From contig JAKCPI010005089.1 of NCBI GenBank assembly GCA_023213315.1, positions 1 through 64,000 on the forward strand: a DNA stretch of 64,000 nt. The letters are read 5' to 3'. Positions 1 through 10,300 of this stretch are shown piece by piece. The position numbers and the translations under genes were made by a program. Under the pieces are notes generated by a model that had not been told where the DNA came from, did no database searches, and saw nothing but the letters and a program-made list of their open reading frames with translations. Source of the DNA: Euborellia annulipes. Its lineage: Eukaryota; Arthropoda; Insecta; Dermaptera; Anisolabididae. Within the stretch, counting starts at the first letter, position 1; each line of letters begins with the position of its first letter.

Positions 1-1599
1 TTTTTATTAAAATTAGGAAGTTTTCTAGGGAGAATTCACCTCCTTCCCTTTATTATTCTAAAAAGAGGTGGCGGTAATGATCGAGATATATGCCAAAATA
101 AGGAAAATTTTGAAGAAATACAAGGACCACATTAACCATTAAAAATATATATTTTTACTTACTTTTTTGGGTTTTTTCTTTCTCCATTGTAATTTAGATG
201 ACAAAAACCCTTGCGTCTGACCTATTCTGATTGAGATAAGTAAAGAAATTTATTAAATAGAGTTGAAAATATAAAAATAATTTTATCGAAAATTGTTTAT
301 TTTTTTAATATTGAACGATAAAGGAGCTAACTTCATGTTGTATTAAAAGTTAAAGTATTCACTGACTTTTTTTTAGTAAAAAAGGCTCGAGTTTGCCACA
401 ATTTATTAAGAGTCATCTTTGGGTCCGCGGGCCACCGATGGAGACCCGTGTCTTTTGACTTCTGATATTTAAATTTAAATAAAAACATAACCATCCAGAA
501 ATATATTAAAGAAGTTGCAGGGACCCCTGCCCGAGAGTGCCGCCGGAGGCGGCCTTGAGACCTTCGGTTAATTAAGGTCGGTTCTGTTTTTAGATTTAAA
601 AATATTCATCCAGAATATTTTAAAGAACTTGCAGGGATCCTAGTCCGAGAGCCGCCGGAGGCGGCCTCGAGAACCTTCGGTTTTAAGTTCGGTTATTTTA
701 TTTTTAGAAAAATTCAAAACAACCAGGGAATTTCCGGCTTCGGCTCCGGTAATCGTTGGTTCGGCTCGACCAGTTCGGTTCAAAACCATCCAGTTAGAGT
801 TTGATCTCGGTAGCTTTTTAAAAATAGTTTTCGGCCCGAAGGGTCCGAAAATTTATTTTTGGAGGGCTACCGAATAGCTTCTTAACTGGATGTGTTTTGA
901 ACCGAACTGAGACGAGCCGGACCGATCCGAAACCGAACCGAAGTCGACGACGAGTGACAAAACAACTTCAGGGGACACGACCTAATTGTTTCGGTCCTTC
1001 GGTTGCAGTTCGGTTTCCTTCGATTAAAGAAAATTTAAAAAAACTAGGGAATTCTTATTCTTAGTGACAAAACAAATAGCATGCCTAAATGAAAAAAAAA
1101 ACGAAAGATTCATGAATGTTGAGCTAATGTCAAAAGTGGTCAAAAGTGTAAAACTAGTGAGCCAGTGCGAAGGCTTGCCACTTTATTCTGAAGATTAACC
1201 GAAAAATTATTCTTGCTTTTTTTTTTTCAATTACCATCTGAAGTTAGCCCCTTTATCATTGCTTATTAAAAAAAAAAAAATAAACAATTTTCGATAAAAT
1301 TATTTTTTATATTTTCAACTCCATTTAATAAATTTCTTTACTCTATCTCAATCAGAATAGGTCAGACGCAAGGTTTTTTGTTATCTAAATTACAATGGAG
1401 AAAGAAAAAACCCAAAAAAGTAAGTAAAAATATATATTTTTAAAATGGTTAATGTGGTCCTTGTATTTCTTCAAAATTTTCCTCTTATTTTGGCATATTA
1501 TCTCTGATCAAATTGTGCTTACCGCCACCTCCTTTAGAATAATAAAGGGAAGGGAGGGGTGAATTCTCTCCTGAAAACTTCCTAATTTTAATAAAAAAT
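1..1599. repeat. Large foldback element with ~340-bp inverted arms
   Basis: Bases 1-340 reappear as a reverse complement at about 1225-1599. The edge 'aaaattaggaagttttct' at the left matches 'gaaaacttcctaatttta' at the right, and the arms share long AT-rich and GC-rich stretches. The core (about 370-1200) is different: it is GC-richer and holds two tandem copies of a ~110-bp unit (about 488-600 and 604-715, each with 'ccgccggaggcggcct'), followed by a second, smaller palindrome (about 750-910). The left end may extend beyond the window. No transposase ORF is visible, so it is probably a non-autonomous DNA element. Confidence 0.75.
488..715. repeat. Two-copy tandem repeat (~110 bp unit)
   Basis: Two imperfect direct copies each contain 'catccagaatat', 'ttgcaggga', 'ccgagag', the GC-rich palindrome 'ccgccggaggcgg' and 'gaccttcggtt' in the same order. 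They lie in the core of the 1-1599 foldback and are clearly richer in G and C than their surroundings. Confidence 0.7.
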
Positions 1600-2642
1600 T
1601 TACTTACCGTCATATAGGATCACGCCTTAAAATTTTAACTAAATTTTCTCTTTATTTATTTTTTGAAATCGGGATTTCGGTGAAGAGATTTGAATTCTCA
1701 TTCCCCTGGCTACGGCCCGCATTATCATGGGCGTAACTAAGGGGGTCCCGGCCCCCAGAAGGCTCATGCCCCCTCCAGAAAGCCCCCGGCCCAAGGAAAT
1801 TTGAGTCAATCTGGGGCCTTCCAGGCCGGCTGGTCCCATGCCCTTTCCCCCTAGCCAAATTTCCTAGTTCGGTCCATGCTCATTACCAAATTTTTGTTCG
1901 AACTCTGATACAATTGAGTCAAATAGATTTGGCTTCCTAAATTTTTTTGATATTTAAATAATGAGACAAAAGTAATTAAAATTTCATCTTTCTCCTTTGT
2001 CGACGTTTCGGTCTCTAATTATCACACTTTTTCCCAAGGATTTTCTCTATCTTCATGCTATTCAAGTATCTAATATTGAATAAATTTTATAAATTGCTTG
2101 ATTTTTTTTTTCAAAATTTACATTGCATTTGCCTCTCATGCATTGAATAATTCATTTATTTATTTAGACGATAATAATTCATAATATATTTAAATCAATT
2201 ATTAGTGAAATTATTTAAATTTTGATCAGTTTAAATGGGAACGATTTATACCTATAATCTTTTTATATAAAAAAATTTCATAAAAATCAGATTCTATAAT
2301 CAATGACCAGCAATTTAAGAGGACTTGTCTTGTTGGCTTTTAAGGAAAGCTCTAAAATTGTATTTAAATGTTATGATTTTTATTTTTCTTGTTCTTTCAA
2401 ATTTAAACAAGTTTTGTTATCTGCTTGCAATTCTCTATTATTTACATTCGAATGAAATTCAAGTTCAAGTTGCCTTAAATTTTAACTTTGCTCTTTGATT
2501 TTTATCACCTGGGAATATATTATTTATTATTTTTAAACAAAAATATATTTTTTTTATTTCATATTCTATTTTATATATATATATATCTTTTGTTATTCTA
2601 TGATAAGACAAAGAGATAATAAAAAAAATGTTATTTTTTGCA
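1600..2642. other. AT-rich intergenic stretch
   Basis: I see no conserved ORF. A GC-rich patch at 1727-1850 starts 'catgggcgtaactaaggggg', which resembles the end of the hAT-type element at 14249. The matching opposite end was not found, so it is probably a truncated copy. The two overlapping minus-strand ORFs here are by-products of this GC-rich patch. The remainder is AT-rich filler with a short TA tract near 2573. Confidence 0.5.
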
Positions 2643-2643
2643 G

Positions 2644-2919
2644 ATTAGTGTTTCTCCAGAGTGCTAGTGGAATCCAGAGCTGAGCTGCAGGCCTGCAAGA
2701 AGCTGCGAGTCACCTTCAAGACCATCCAGCATCGAGGAGCTTCGAGTGTTCTTCAACCCCCGTGAGGGTGAATATTTTATACTCTAGTGATACGCATACA
2801 CACTCATACATAGATTCATCATAAATTCAAAAATATACAAATTACTTATATGTTGTATTTCTAATTTATTTTTTTCTTTTTGTTACAGATCTTCGAGAGA
2901 GACAAAGGGGGACAAAGGT
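2644..2919 (+). other. Possible pair of small exons, unrecognised
   Basis: A GC-rich block (about 2644-2763) follows the acceptor-like 'ttttttgcag' and ends at a donor-like 'gag|ggtgaat'. A second block (2889-2919) follows 'tttttgttacag' and ends 'aaag|gtacac'. Read through this splice, one frame stays open across the junction but contains stops further upstream. The base composition stands out sharply from the AT-rich flanks. It could be a non-coding transcript exon, a degraded gene or a transposon scrap. No start codon or known domain is visible. Confidence 0.25.
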
Positions 2920-3035
2920 ACACTTCTGCATGGTGCAAGCATATTTAAGGGGGCTGATTAGATTAGCTTATTAGGATGTTTTTTTTTTCAGCTGACCCGA
3001 TATAGGATTAGATTTTATTTAATAAAATCACTTTA

Positions 3036-3175
3036 AAATAACTTAATATTTTATTAAAAATAATTTAATATTTTTTTAAAAATAATTTAATATTTTATTA
3101 AAAATAATTTAATATTTTATTAAAAAAAATTTAATATTTTATTATAAAATAATTTAATATTTTATTAAAAATAAA
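3036..3175. repeat. AT-rich tandem array
   Basis: Roughly six to seven copies of a ~22-bp unit, 'ttttattaaaaataatttaa', run head to tail with small changes. It is minisatellite-like and followed by further low-complexity AT sequence to about 3370. Confidence 0.8.
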
Positions 3176-3369
3176 CTTTTCAATGTAATTCATTAAATTT
3201 GAAACTTGAACTTTAATTTCATAATTAAATTCAATTTTGCTTTTCATTTATACAAATTTTAAAATTTTTTTAAATTTAATATAAGTGCTTTTTTTTAATT
3301 TAATATAATTTTTTTTTTTCGAAAATTTAATATATTTCAATAATTTTATTCTAAATTTAAATAAAAATT

Positions 3370-5900
3370 AGATTAGACTTCCTCCCCACCTGCATCGGGA
3401 GAGGGGATGCCACTCTCTCCTGCATCGGGGGACATCATCATCTTGGTACCTAGAACTTAAGGTGTGATTTATATAAGAATACATACAAATTTAAATGTAT
3501 TCACTTTTCGATCTAAAATTTGAAAATTCATTTACACATCTTAACTGTAGTTTAATTATTTAAATATAGAGAGGGTGGAGAGGGTGCACCATGCCAACGA
3601 GAGGGATTTTTTTTATTTTTGAACCTGAAGCTACTTTTGGTGAATGCAATAGTGGATAAATCAACGTGAATACCGTTCATTTTAGGGCTCTGTTGGATAT
3701 TTATTGTTGTTATTAGTTTTAGGTGCCGACTCTAATCTTTAGCTAGTTCGTTTTGTTAGGATTCTTTGATATATTTAGGATCCAACAGGGAGCTAAAATG
3801 GATTTTATTCTCGTTGATTTATTCCATGAAAGATTCATAAGGAGATGCGGTCAGATCTGATAGAAAGATTGAGGCCCAGGTTCTCAAGTGCTCTTGTATT
3901 GTGTTTGCGTAAAGACGTCTTTCAAAGACGCATTCGAGTCTGATGTTTTTGTATCTTTGAGGGTGGGTTTGAGGTGGCTCTATAAGTAAAGCGAGTCAGG
4001 GAAGGATTGCCGTTTCTCCAGGAATAGCCTGGAGGTCAAAATCGCATTCCTTTTGGCTAGGAACCCGAGGGCTCCACCGATCTGATGGTGGAGACGGGGT
4101 TACAAATGCTCCCTCTATTGTCTTCGTATTTTGTTAGGCTAGGTAGGATCTCTTCCCTGTTAGCCCCCTCACTCGTTTGCTTGTAATCCAAAAAATCACA
4201 CTCATTCTCACTGAAACAATTTCTTCAGACTCCCTGTTTACGGTTTTTTTTTTTTTATTTCTATTAGGCAAGAAAGGCAAAACTTTCTTGCTCTTTTTTT
4301 CTATTAGTATTTTCCTTTACCACAAACACTTTTTTTGTAGTAAATGAAAATCACTTATTTTTGTTTATTTTTATGTCAAGAAAACATCTAGTGTATATTG
4401 TGTTTAAAATTGTGAAACAAGAGAGAAAACGTCCATTTTTTTCCAAAAGGTAGGTACATATTATATAAATAAAATGTAACTTTCAATTTTCATGATTAAT
4501 TGACTAATTTAATTATTTTTTAGGACTGGAATTGAAATATATATGTATAACACTGACTCATTTTAATATTATCCACAAATAAATAATGATTATCGGAAAA
4601 CAAAAGTGAGATTAGAGAAAATATTGTAAAATGTACTTAGCTACATCAGACTTCTTAATAAATAGCCAGCAGCAGCAAATGGTAAAAGGTAATTTTTGAT
4701 TGATATAAAATTAAATTTATGTCTCCCGATTAATATATTAAAAATTGAATGATATTGTTTGCATTTCAGGTCGATGAAGAATGTGGAACATTAAATGTAT
4801 AAAAAAAGTTAATTAAAATTAAAATATCTCAATCTCTTGATTGCTCATTTTGGAATATCGCAATCAAAGATATTTATGAAAAAAAATCGATGCCGATGAG
4901 AGAAGTGGCTGCCCATTGATTAGATTAATAAAAGGAGAGGATGTAAGTTAGGATAGCCTCTATCCTAATTAATTTTTATGAAAAAAATACTAACTTTGAC
5001 AAGATGTAGATGAAAATTGATCTCAAGAAGCTTACGTTCACATGTTATATAAATATAAAATTGAATGTTAGTATTAATGCATGGAATTGTTAAATCTCAC
5101 TAATTTGTTCTTACTAATTTTAAGTTATTCTTTTTAGGTGTTAATGTGTTAAAGCAACAAAAATTAAAAGTTAATTAAAAATAAAAAAGAAAGTTATAAC
5201 GACACTTGGCTTGCCTACAGCTTTAGTGTACTCAAGTTCATAAGGTCAAATTCAACCAAAATAACAACAATGCAGATGATGAGGATCTTAATAAGGAATT
5301 ATTCCTGTTTTTTTCATTCTTGACCACCTCAAAATTTCATCTAGTCCAGCATTTATTCCACTGTTCTATAATCACCAGTCATTTAAATGAAAGAAAAAGA
5401 ATAATCACCAGTATCGCAAGTTATAATATTTGAGCAACACCAACATAAACTTGATTTCAACTTAGTAGTTCGCTACTTGTATACATTCAGTGATACCATA
5501 ATTATATTTGAAATTCATAATCTGCATTATTCAGACCGCAGTGAAGAACTAAAGCTTCAAGTTATAAAAAATATTTTCAATATCTGGCTCATTATAGCTA
5601 CTACTAAGCGGATTTATAATAATATCAACTTTTTGGGGGGCGTGGAAGGAACCTCTTCGTGGTGCTCCCTGGTAACGATGTCTACAGAAAAGACGCGGCT
5701 AATCCTTCTAAATCACAAGCGCTTGCCATAAATAGACTAAAGAATACATGGACTGAGAATAATGCGATGAAAATATCAAATATTTGAAAATTTTCAAGAC
5801 AAAATATTTACAAGATCTATTGCCAGTTAGTTTAATGGCAAGATTTAATTAAAATAAGGTAATTAATAAATAAGAAATTATATATAATATTTAAGATATT
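3370..5900. other. Intergenic stretch without recognised gene
   Basis: The first part (3370-4250) is moderately GC-rich, with short repeats such as 'tgcatcggg' at 3392 and 3422, but every frame is broken. It may be the remnant of a retroelement. From 4250 on the sequence is AT-rich. The 84-codon ORF at 5477-5731 has no recognisable motif and no splice context, so I do not call it a gene. Confidence 0.4.
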
Positions 5901-5936
5901 ATATATATCGCGTATATGAGCCGCGAAATTTATACA

Positions 5937-6075
5937 ATTAAATATTTATTAATTCATATATCCGAAAAAAATAAGGGTGTGCCGCCGGGAGTCGAACCAC
6001 GGATCCTCCGATTTGTACTCAGAGTGCGGCACACACCCTTATTTTTTCGGATATATGAATTAATAAATATTTAAT
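5937..6075. repeat. Foldback element enclosing a tRNA-like segment
   Basis: The arms at 5938-5985 and 6025-6074 are near-perfect inverted copies sharing 'ttaattcatatatccg' and 'aagggtgtg'. The loop, read on the minus strand (5986-6024), contains 'gtggttcgactcccgg', a good match to the tRNA T-arm and internal promoter B box. It is preceded by an anticodon-arm-like stretch and closed by 'gccgc/gcggc' acceptor-like pairing. No D-arm is evident, so it is a tRNA fragment and not a working tRNA gene. Confidence 0.7.
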
Positions 6076-6121
6076 TAAAATAATGTTTAAGTAGAAGAAA
6101 TTCGATGGCTGAGTGGTAATT

Positions 6122-6263
6122 ATTAGGATTAGGTAGATGTAGGCAGCCAACAAGTGATAAAAAAAACTCTATTTGATTATCGTCGATGTGATTCCGAAAC
6201 GTCGGCGATAATCAAATAGAGCTTTTTATCACTTGCTGGCTGCCTACATCTACCTAATCCTAA
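6122..6263. repeat. Hairpin element, ~60-bp arms
   Basis: The arms at 6122-6184 and 6203-6263 are near-perfect inverted copies ('taggattaggtagatg' and its complement). The loop holds 'gattccgaaacgtcgg', part of a motif that recurs in other foldbacks here. Just upstream, 'gatggctgagtggtaa' (6105-6120) looks like a tRNA internal promoter A box. Confidence 0.75.
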
Positions 6264-6297
6264 AATAAGGTTTTCATTTTTTTTTTTTATTTATTTA

Positions 6298-6445
6298 AGG
6301 TTTTTTTCGGCATCTAAGGCCATTTAGTTTATTTCAAATGATTGGTAGTTAATTCAAATGAAATAAAATTTTCTCGCCTGGGACGGGAAGCAAACCCGGC
6401 TCAGTCACGAGAAACTAATGTCTTCTCACTGAGCCACGGGTCAGG
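6298..6445 (-). repeat. tRNA-derived SINE, family A
   Basis: Read on the minus strand it begins with a tRNA-like head: 'cgtggctcagtgagaaga' as A box and 'cgggtttgcttcccg' as B box/T-arm. The body that follows ends 'taaatggccttagatgcc'. The same head-plus-body order occurs at 62080-62200, and body-only copies lie near 21340 and 40550. Such elements are moved by a partner LINE. Confidence 0.65.
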
Positions 6446-6729
6446 GGCAGGTTTTAATTAATTATATATAAATAGAGTAGTTATTTTGATATTTTGTTTT
6501 TATTTATAAACCCATTTTGTGAAATAAATATAGTAGGATTTATATATATATATATTTATATTTATATAGATATATATAATACAAACTTTTATATATAATA
6601 CAAATTTTTTTGCGTTATTTTACAAACATTTTTCTATATCACAACGCTGGATTAAAACTAATAAGAATACTGATTAAAAAGTTAAAAAAAAGAACAATGA
6701 AAACGTCTGAGCATTTTCTCTTATTCTTA

Positions 6730-6731
6730 AG

Positions 6732-6762
<31 letters not shown>

Positions 6763-7300
6763 GGTGTAAAAATAGTGAACTACTTTGTTTCTTTTTAATA
6801 AGACCCTGTTCTAATCTACCTAAATGATCTAATTTAAGAAACATTTAATATGAAATATCTTGTACATTTCTAACTAAATTTAACACAAATACAATCATTT
6901 TAAACAATTTAAATATAATAAAGAAAAATATGTCGATTTCCAATTTGTGGGACAAATCAACATAATCGCGATATGTTATGTTGGATATTAATTAAAAAAT
7001 TTTTGTTTTTTCAAGAATTTTCAATAAAATAGACAGAGAAAAACTGAAATTTAAAATTTTAGAAATTTGGAGTTAATAAAAAAATTTAGATATTTTTGTC
7101 TTTGTTTTATTTAAATTGTAATTATTTATTAAAATAATATGGATATGTGTTAAATTTACTTAGAAATGTATAAATTATTTCATATTAAATGTTTAATAAA
7201 TTACAGTATCATTAAGAAAGATTAGAATAGGTCTTTTTAAGAAGAAACAAAGTGTTCCACTTTTTTGCATGCATATATATATATATATATATATGTTCAA
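6730..7300. repeat. Foldback element bounded by TA tracts
   Basis: The left arm (about 6735-6925) and right arm (about 7085-7294) are inverted copies, for example 'gttctaatctacc' against its complement near 7225, and both outer ends are (TA)n runs. A single-arm relative lies at 15740-15860 ahead of the second intron of RRP1. Confidence 0.6.
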
Positions 7301-7345
7301 ATTTTATATTTATAATAAATATTGTTAGAACATAAAAATATAATT

Positions 7346-10300
7346 TTAGTTTGCAGTCTTTTTAATTTCCTCGAATATTTTTACCAAATTATCAATGCCA
7401 AAATTGTAATTATCATCTGGTTTGTTTTCAATACATGAAAAACTATGTGCAAAATCAATCATTTTAACTCCATTCCAATCTTCAAACTTGGCAGCCGCCT
7501 CTTCATTAATACATGTTGGCGTTTCTTCAAAACTTGAGCTTTTCGTTTTTTTTTCTTCTAAATCGGAAGAAATATTTTCATTTGATGACTCTTCTAAGAG
7601 GTCATTAGAAATTAAAAAACTTATGGAATTTTGGTTAATAATTTTCACCTCCTCTTCAATTAATTGATTTAATATAAAGGCATCGTATACAAGTAAAATG
7701 GATGAAGAATAAAATCGGTATTGCCTTTGACCGTGACACCACTTCTGAATTTTTAGCAATTGACTTAATAAGTCATCAACGAGTTTTTTATTTAATCCAA
7801 AAGATGCATTAAGAAAAGATTTTATGGCTAAAATTAAAAAAAAATGTAATTAAATATGAGTGATAATTTAATTATATGTAATTTATATAAGTAATTTAAA
7901 AATTTATGTATACTAGATTTGCGCAAAAATTCTGATTTTATTAATTGCCATTAATTATTCCGATCGCGCAATCTGTCGAAAGTTTCATTAAATTAGTAAA
8001 AATCTTAATTTTTTCAAAATTTTTTTTTTAATTTTTTGTCTTTGAATTTTTAGTTCCTATAGCAAAATTTTTTTACATCAAACATTGAAAAACAGTAAAA
8101 AAAAAAATGTGAACTATATGAAACTGGACAAGTTTTTTAAATATGTTTTTAACATCAAGTGGTTCCTTGTCGAATAAGATAGGTTGAAGGCTCAATACAA
8201 TAAAATTTTAATAAGAATTTTATTTTCCTTGAGCCGTCAACCTAGCTCATTGGACTAAGAACCAAATGATATTAAAAACACAAAATATATTTAGAATTTA
8301 GAAAAAATCATTAGAAAAAAAAAGGAAAACCTGCTCTCTTTTATTTCCTTAGACCTTGCAACTATTGAGCATCACCTTTTTTTTTCCAAAATATTGTTAT
8401 TATATACGTTTTTATAAAAATTCATGACAATTATATTATTTTAAATTAGATTCAAACAAACGAATAAAATGTTTGCACATATCTATTGATAAATAAAGAT
8501 TAGTTTATTTCATGCTTCAGTGATAGAAAAAATTATATATATATATATATATACACTGCCGTTCAAAAGATCACGTATGAAAAGTTCACAAATCTTCTAA
8601 AATATCAAATAAAATATAATTATCTTCACACTGCCCATCGATATAGTTAACAAAGTAATTATAAAATGTGTACTTCCGTGAGAATTCTTAAAATAGATGG
8701 CAATTAAAGAGATTTTCAAAAAAATTTGAAACATCAAACTATTATCCGATACCTTCAAACTGACATCACAAAGATCGTTTACACTCAGGAAGCCCAAGAA
8801 CCATGACCAGTAGTGAAGATAAATTCATTGTTGTCACCAGCAAACGAAAATAGACGTTCTACGGCCCCAGAAATTTGCACTGAATTAAATAAACCTCGCT
8901 CTAACCTGTCAGCTCTATTCTCTTAAATACGAAACACAAGGGAGGCATCGTCCCAGCATCCCTATGCTGTTCAGATCACATACGTTTCACACCATCAGGT
9001 TAGCTTTCCCATTGTTTTTTCCTTGTTTCGGGCCATGTCATTGTTTGGTGCTCTGTCGTCATACTTAAGTCGCTTTTCTTTATCTGTTACTCCAAGTTCA
9101 TACATTTTCCCCCTTATTATTATTTTGTCGACTCTCCAATTGATCTCTTTATTGGGTATTTCCATTCTCCTAGCTCTAGGAGTTTCCATCTTTTCTCCCT
9201 CACCCAATATGGTAGATCGTCCTCCAGATATATCCTTGTCCCTTTTAATTTTGTCCTCTCATCCAGGATTCTTTTTTTCTCTTCTATGTCCACGCACCTC
9301 ACTAGTATGGATCTAGAAATGTTGTCTGCTCTTACTTCTTTGATTTTAATTTGATCCTTTAAAATTCTCTTTACCGCCTCATCTGTTATTTTCTGGTTTT
9401 CACTCTCCTCCTCTGGGATCCCCTTTACTATGATGTTTCTCCTCCTTTCCCTATTTTCCATTCTAGCTAACCTTGCCTCTAGCTCCCTCACTCTTAGCCT
9501 CCATATTTCCAAATCTTTTTCTATTTCTAACCACCCCTTCTCTACTCCTCCATCAGTTCCATCAATTTTCTCACCTCATTCAGTTCTCCTCCATTTTCGT
9601 CCATTTTGTCATATTTTGGGGAGATGCTTCTTGCCCCCTGCGCCATTTTTCCCTGTGCAATTCATCATTTTTTTCGGGAGGTGACCTTTCAACCCCTCCT
9701 TTATTCTCGGAGGGTTTTTAGTCTGGTGCGATGAGAAATGCGTCCATCCTAGACTGCCCCTGTTTGTTCTTTTTTTCTTTTTTGTCTTTTTGGGCGAGGA
9801 GTTCCAAAGGAGTTGGAAAAATTTGTGTGTATCCGCCTGTTTTCCAGTGGTGTGACTTGCACTTCCGATTTGTTCCGCGGCCGGTTCCCCACCACTCCTT
9901 TGCCTGCCTGTGCTCTTCTCCATTTGCCTCCCCTCAAATGATTTGCACGTGTGCTGACTATAGTTTTTTTCCTTTTATTCGTAATATAGTTATAATTTTC
10001 ACTTCATGAATATGCCCTTTTCACTGCCCGATGGGGTTTTACCGCAAAATCCTTTTGGTTTTGAATAGAGCTTGAAATTCTGTATCCGGGTATATAATTT
10101 CCAACTTAAGATTCACACTATTTCGGGTGATTTTGACAAAAGATTAGAGAGCCGATCAACACACGTCTATCGGATTAAATGCTTACTCTTTTCCATTTTC
10201 CCTAAATTGAGTCTTAAACTTTTGAAAGGCAATGTATATATATATATATATATATATTTGGGTATATAAAAACAAATCAAACCTTCAAAAATGGTATCCT

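Noticed and set aside
5477..5731. 84-codon plus-strand ORF
   Set aside because: No motif, no splice or UTR context, and composition like the surrounding AT-rich DNA.
5986..6024. Functional tRNA gene on the minus strand
   Set aside because: No D-arm or full acceptor stem; only the T-arm half is convincing.
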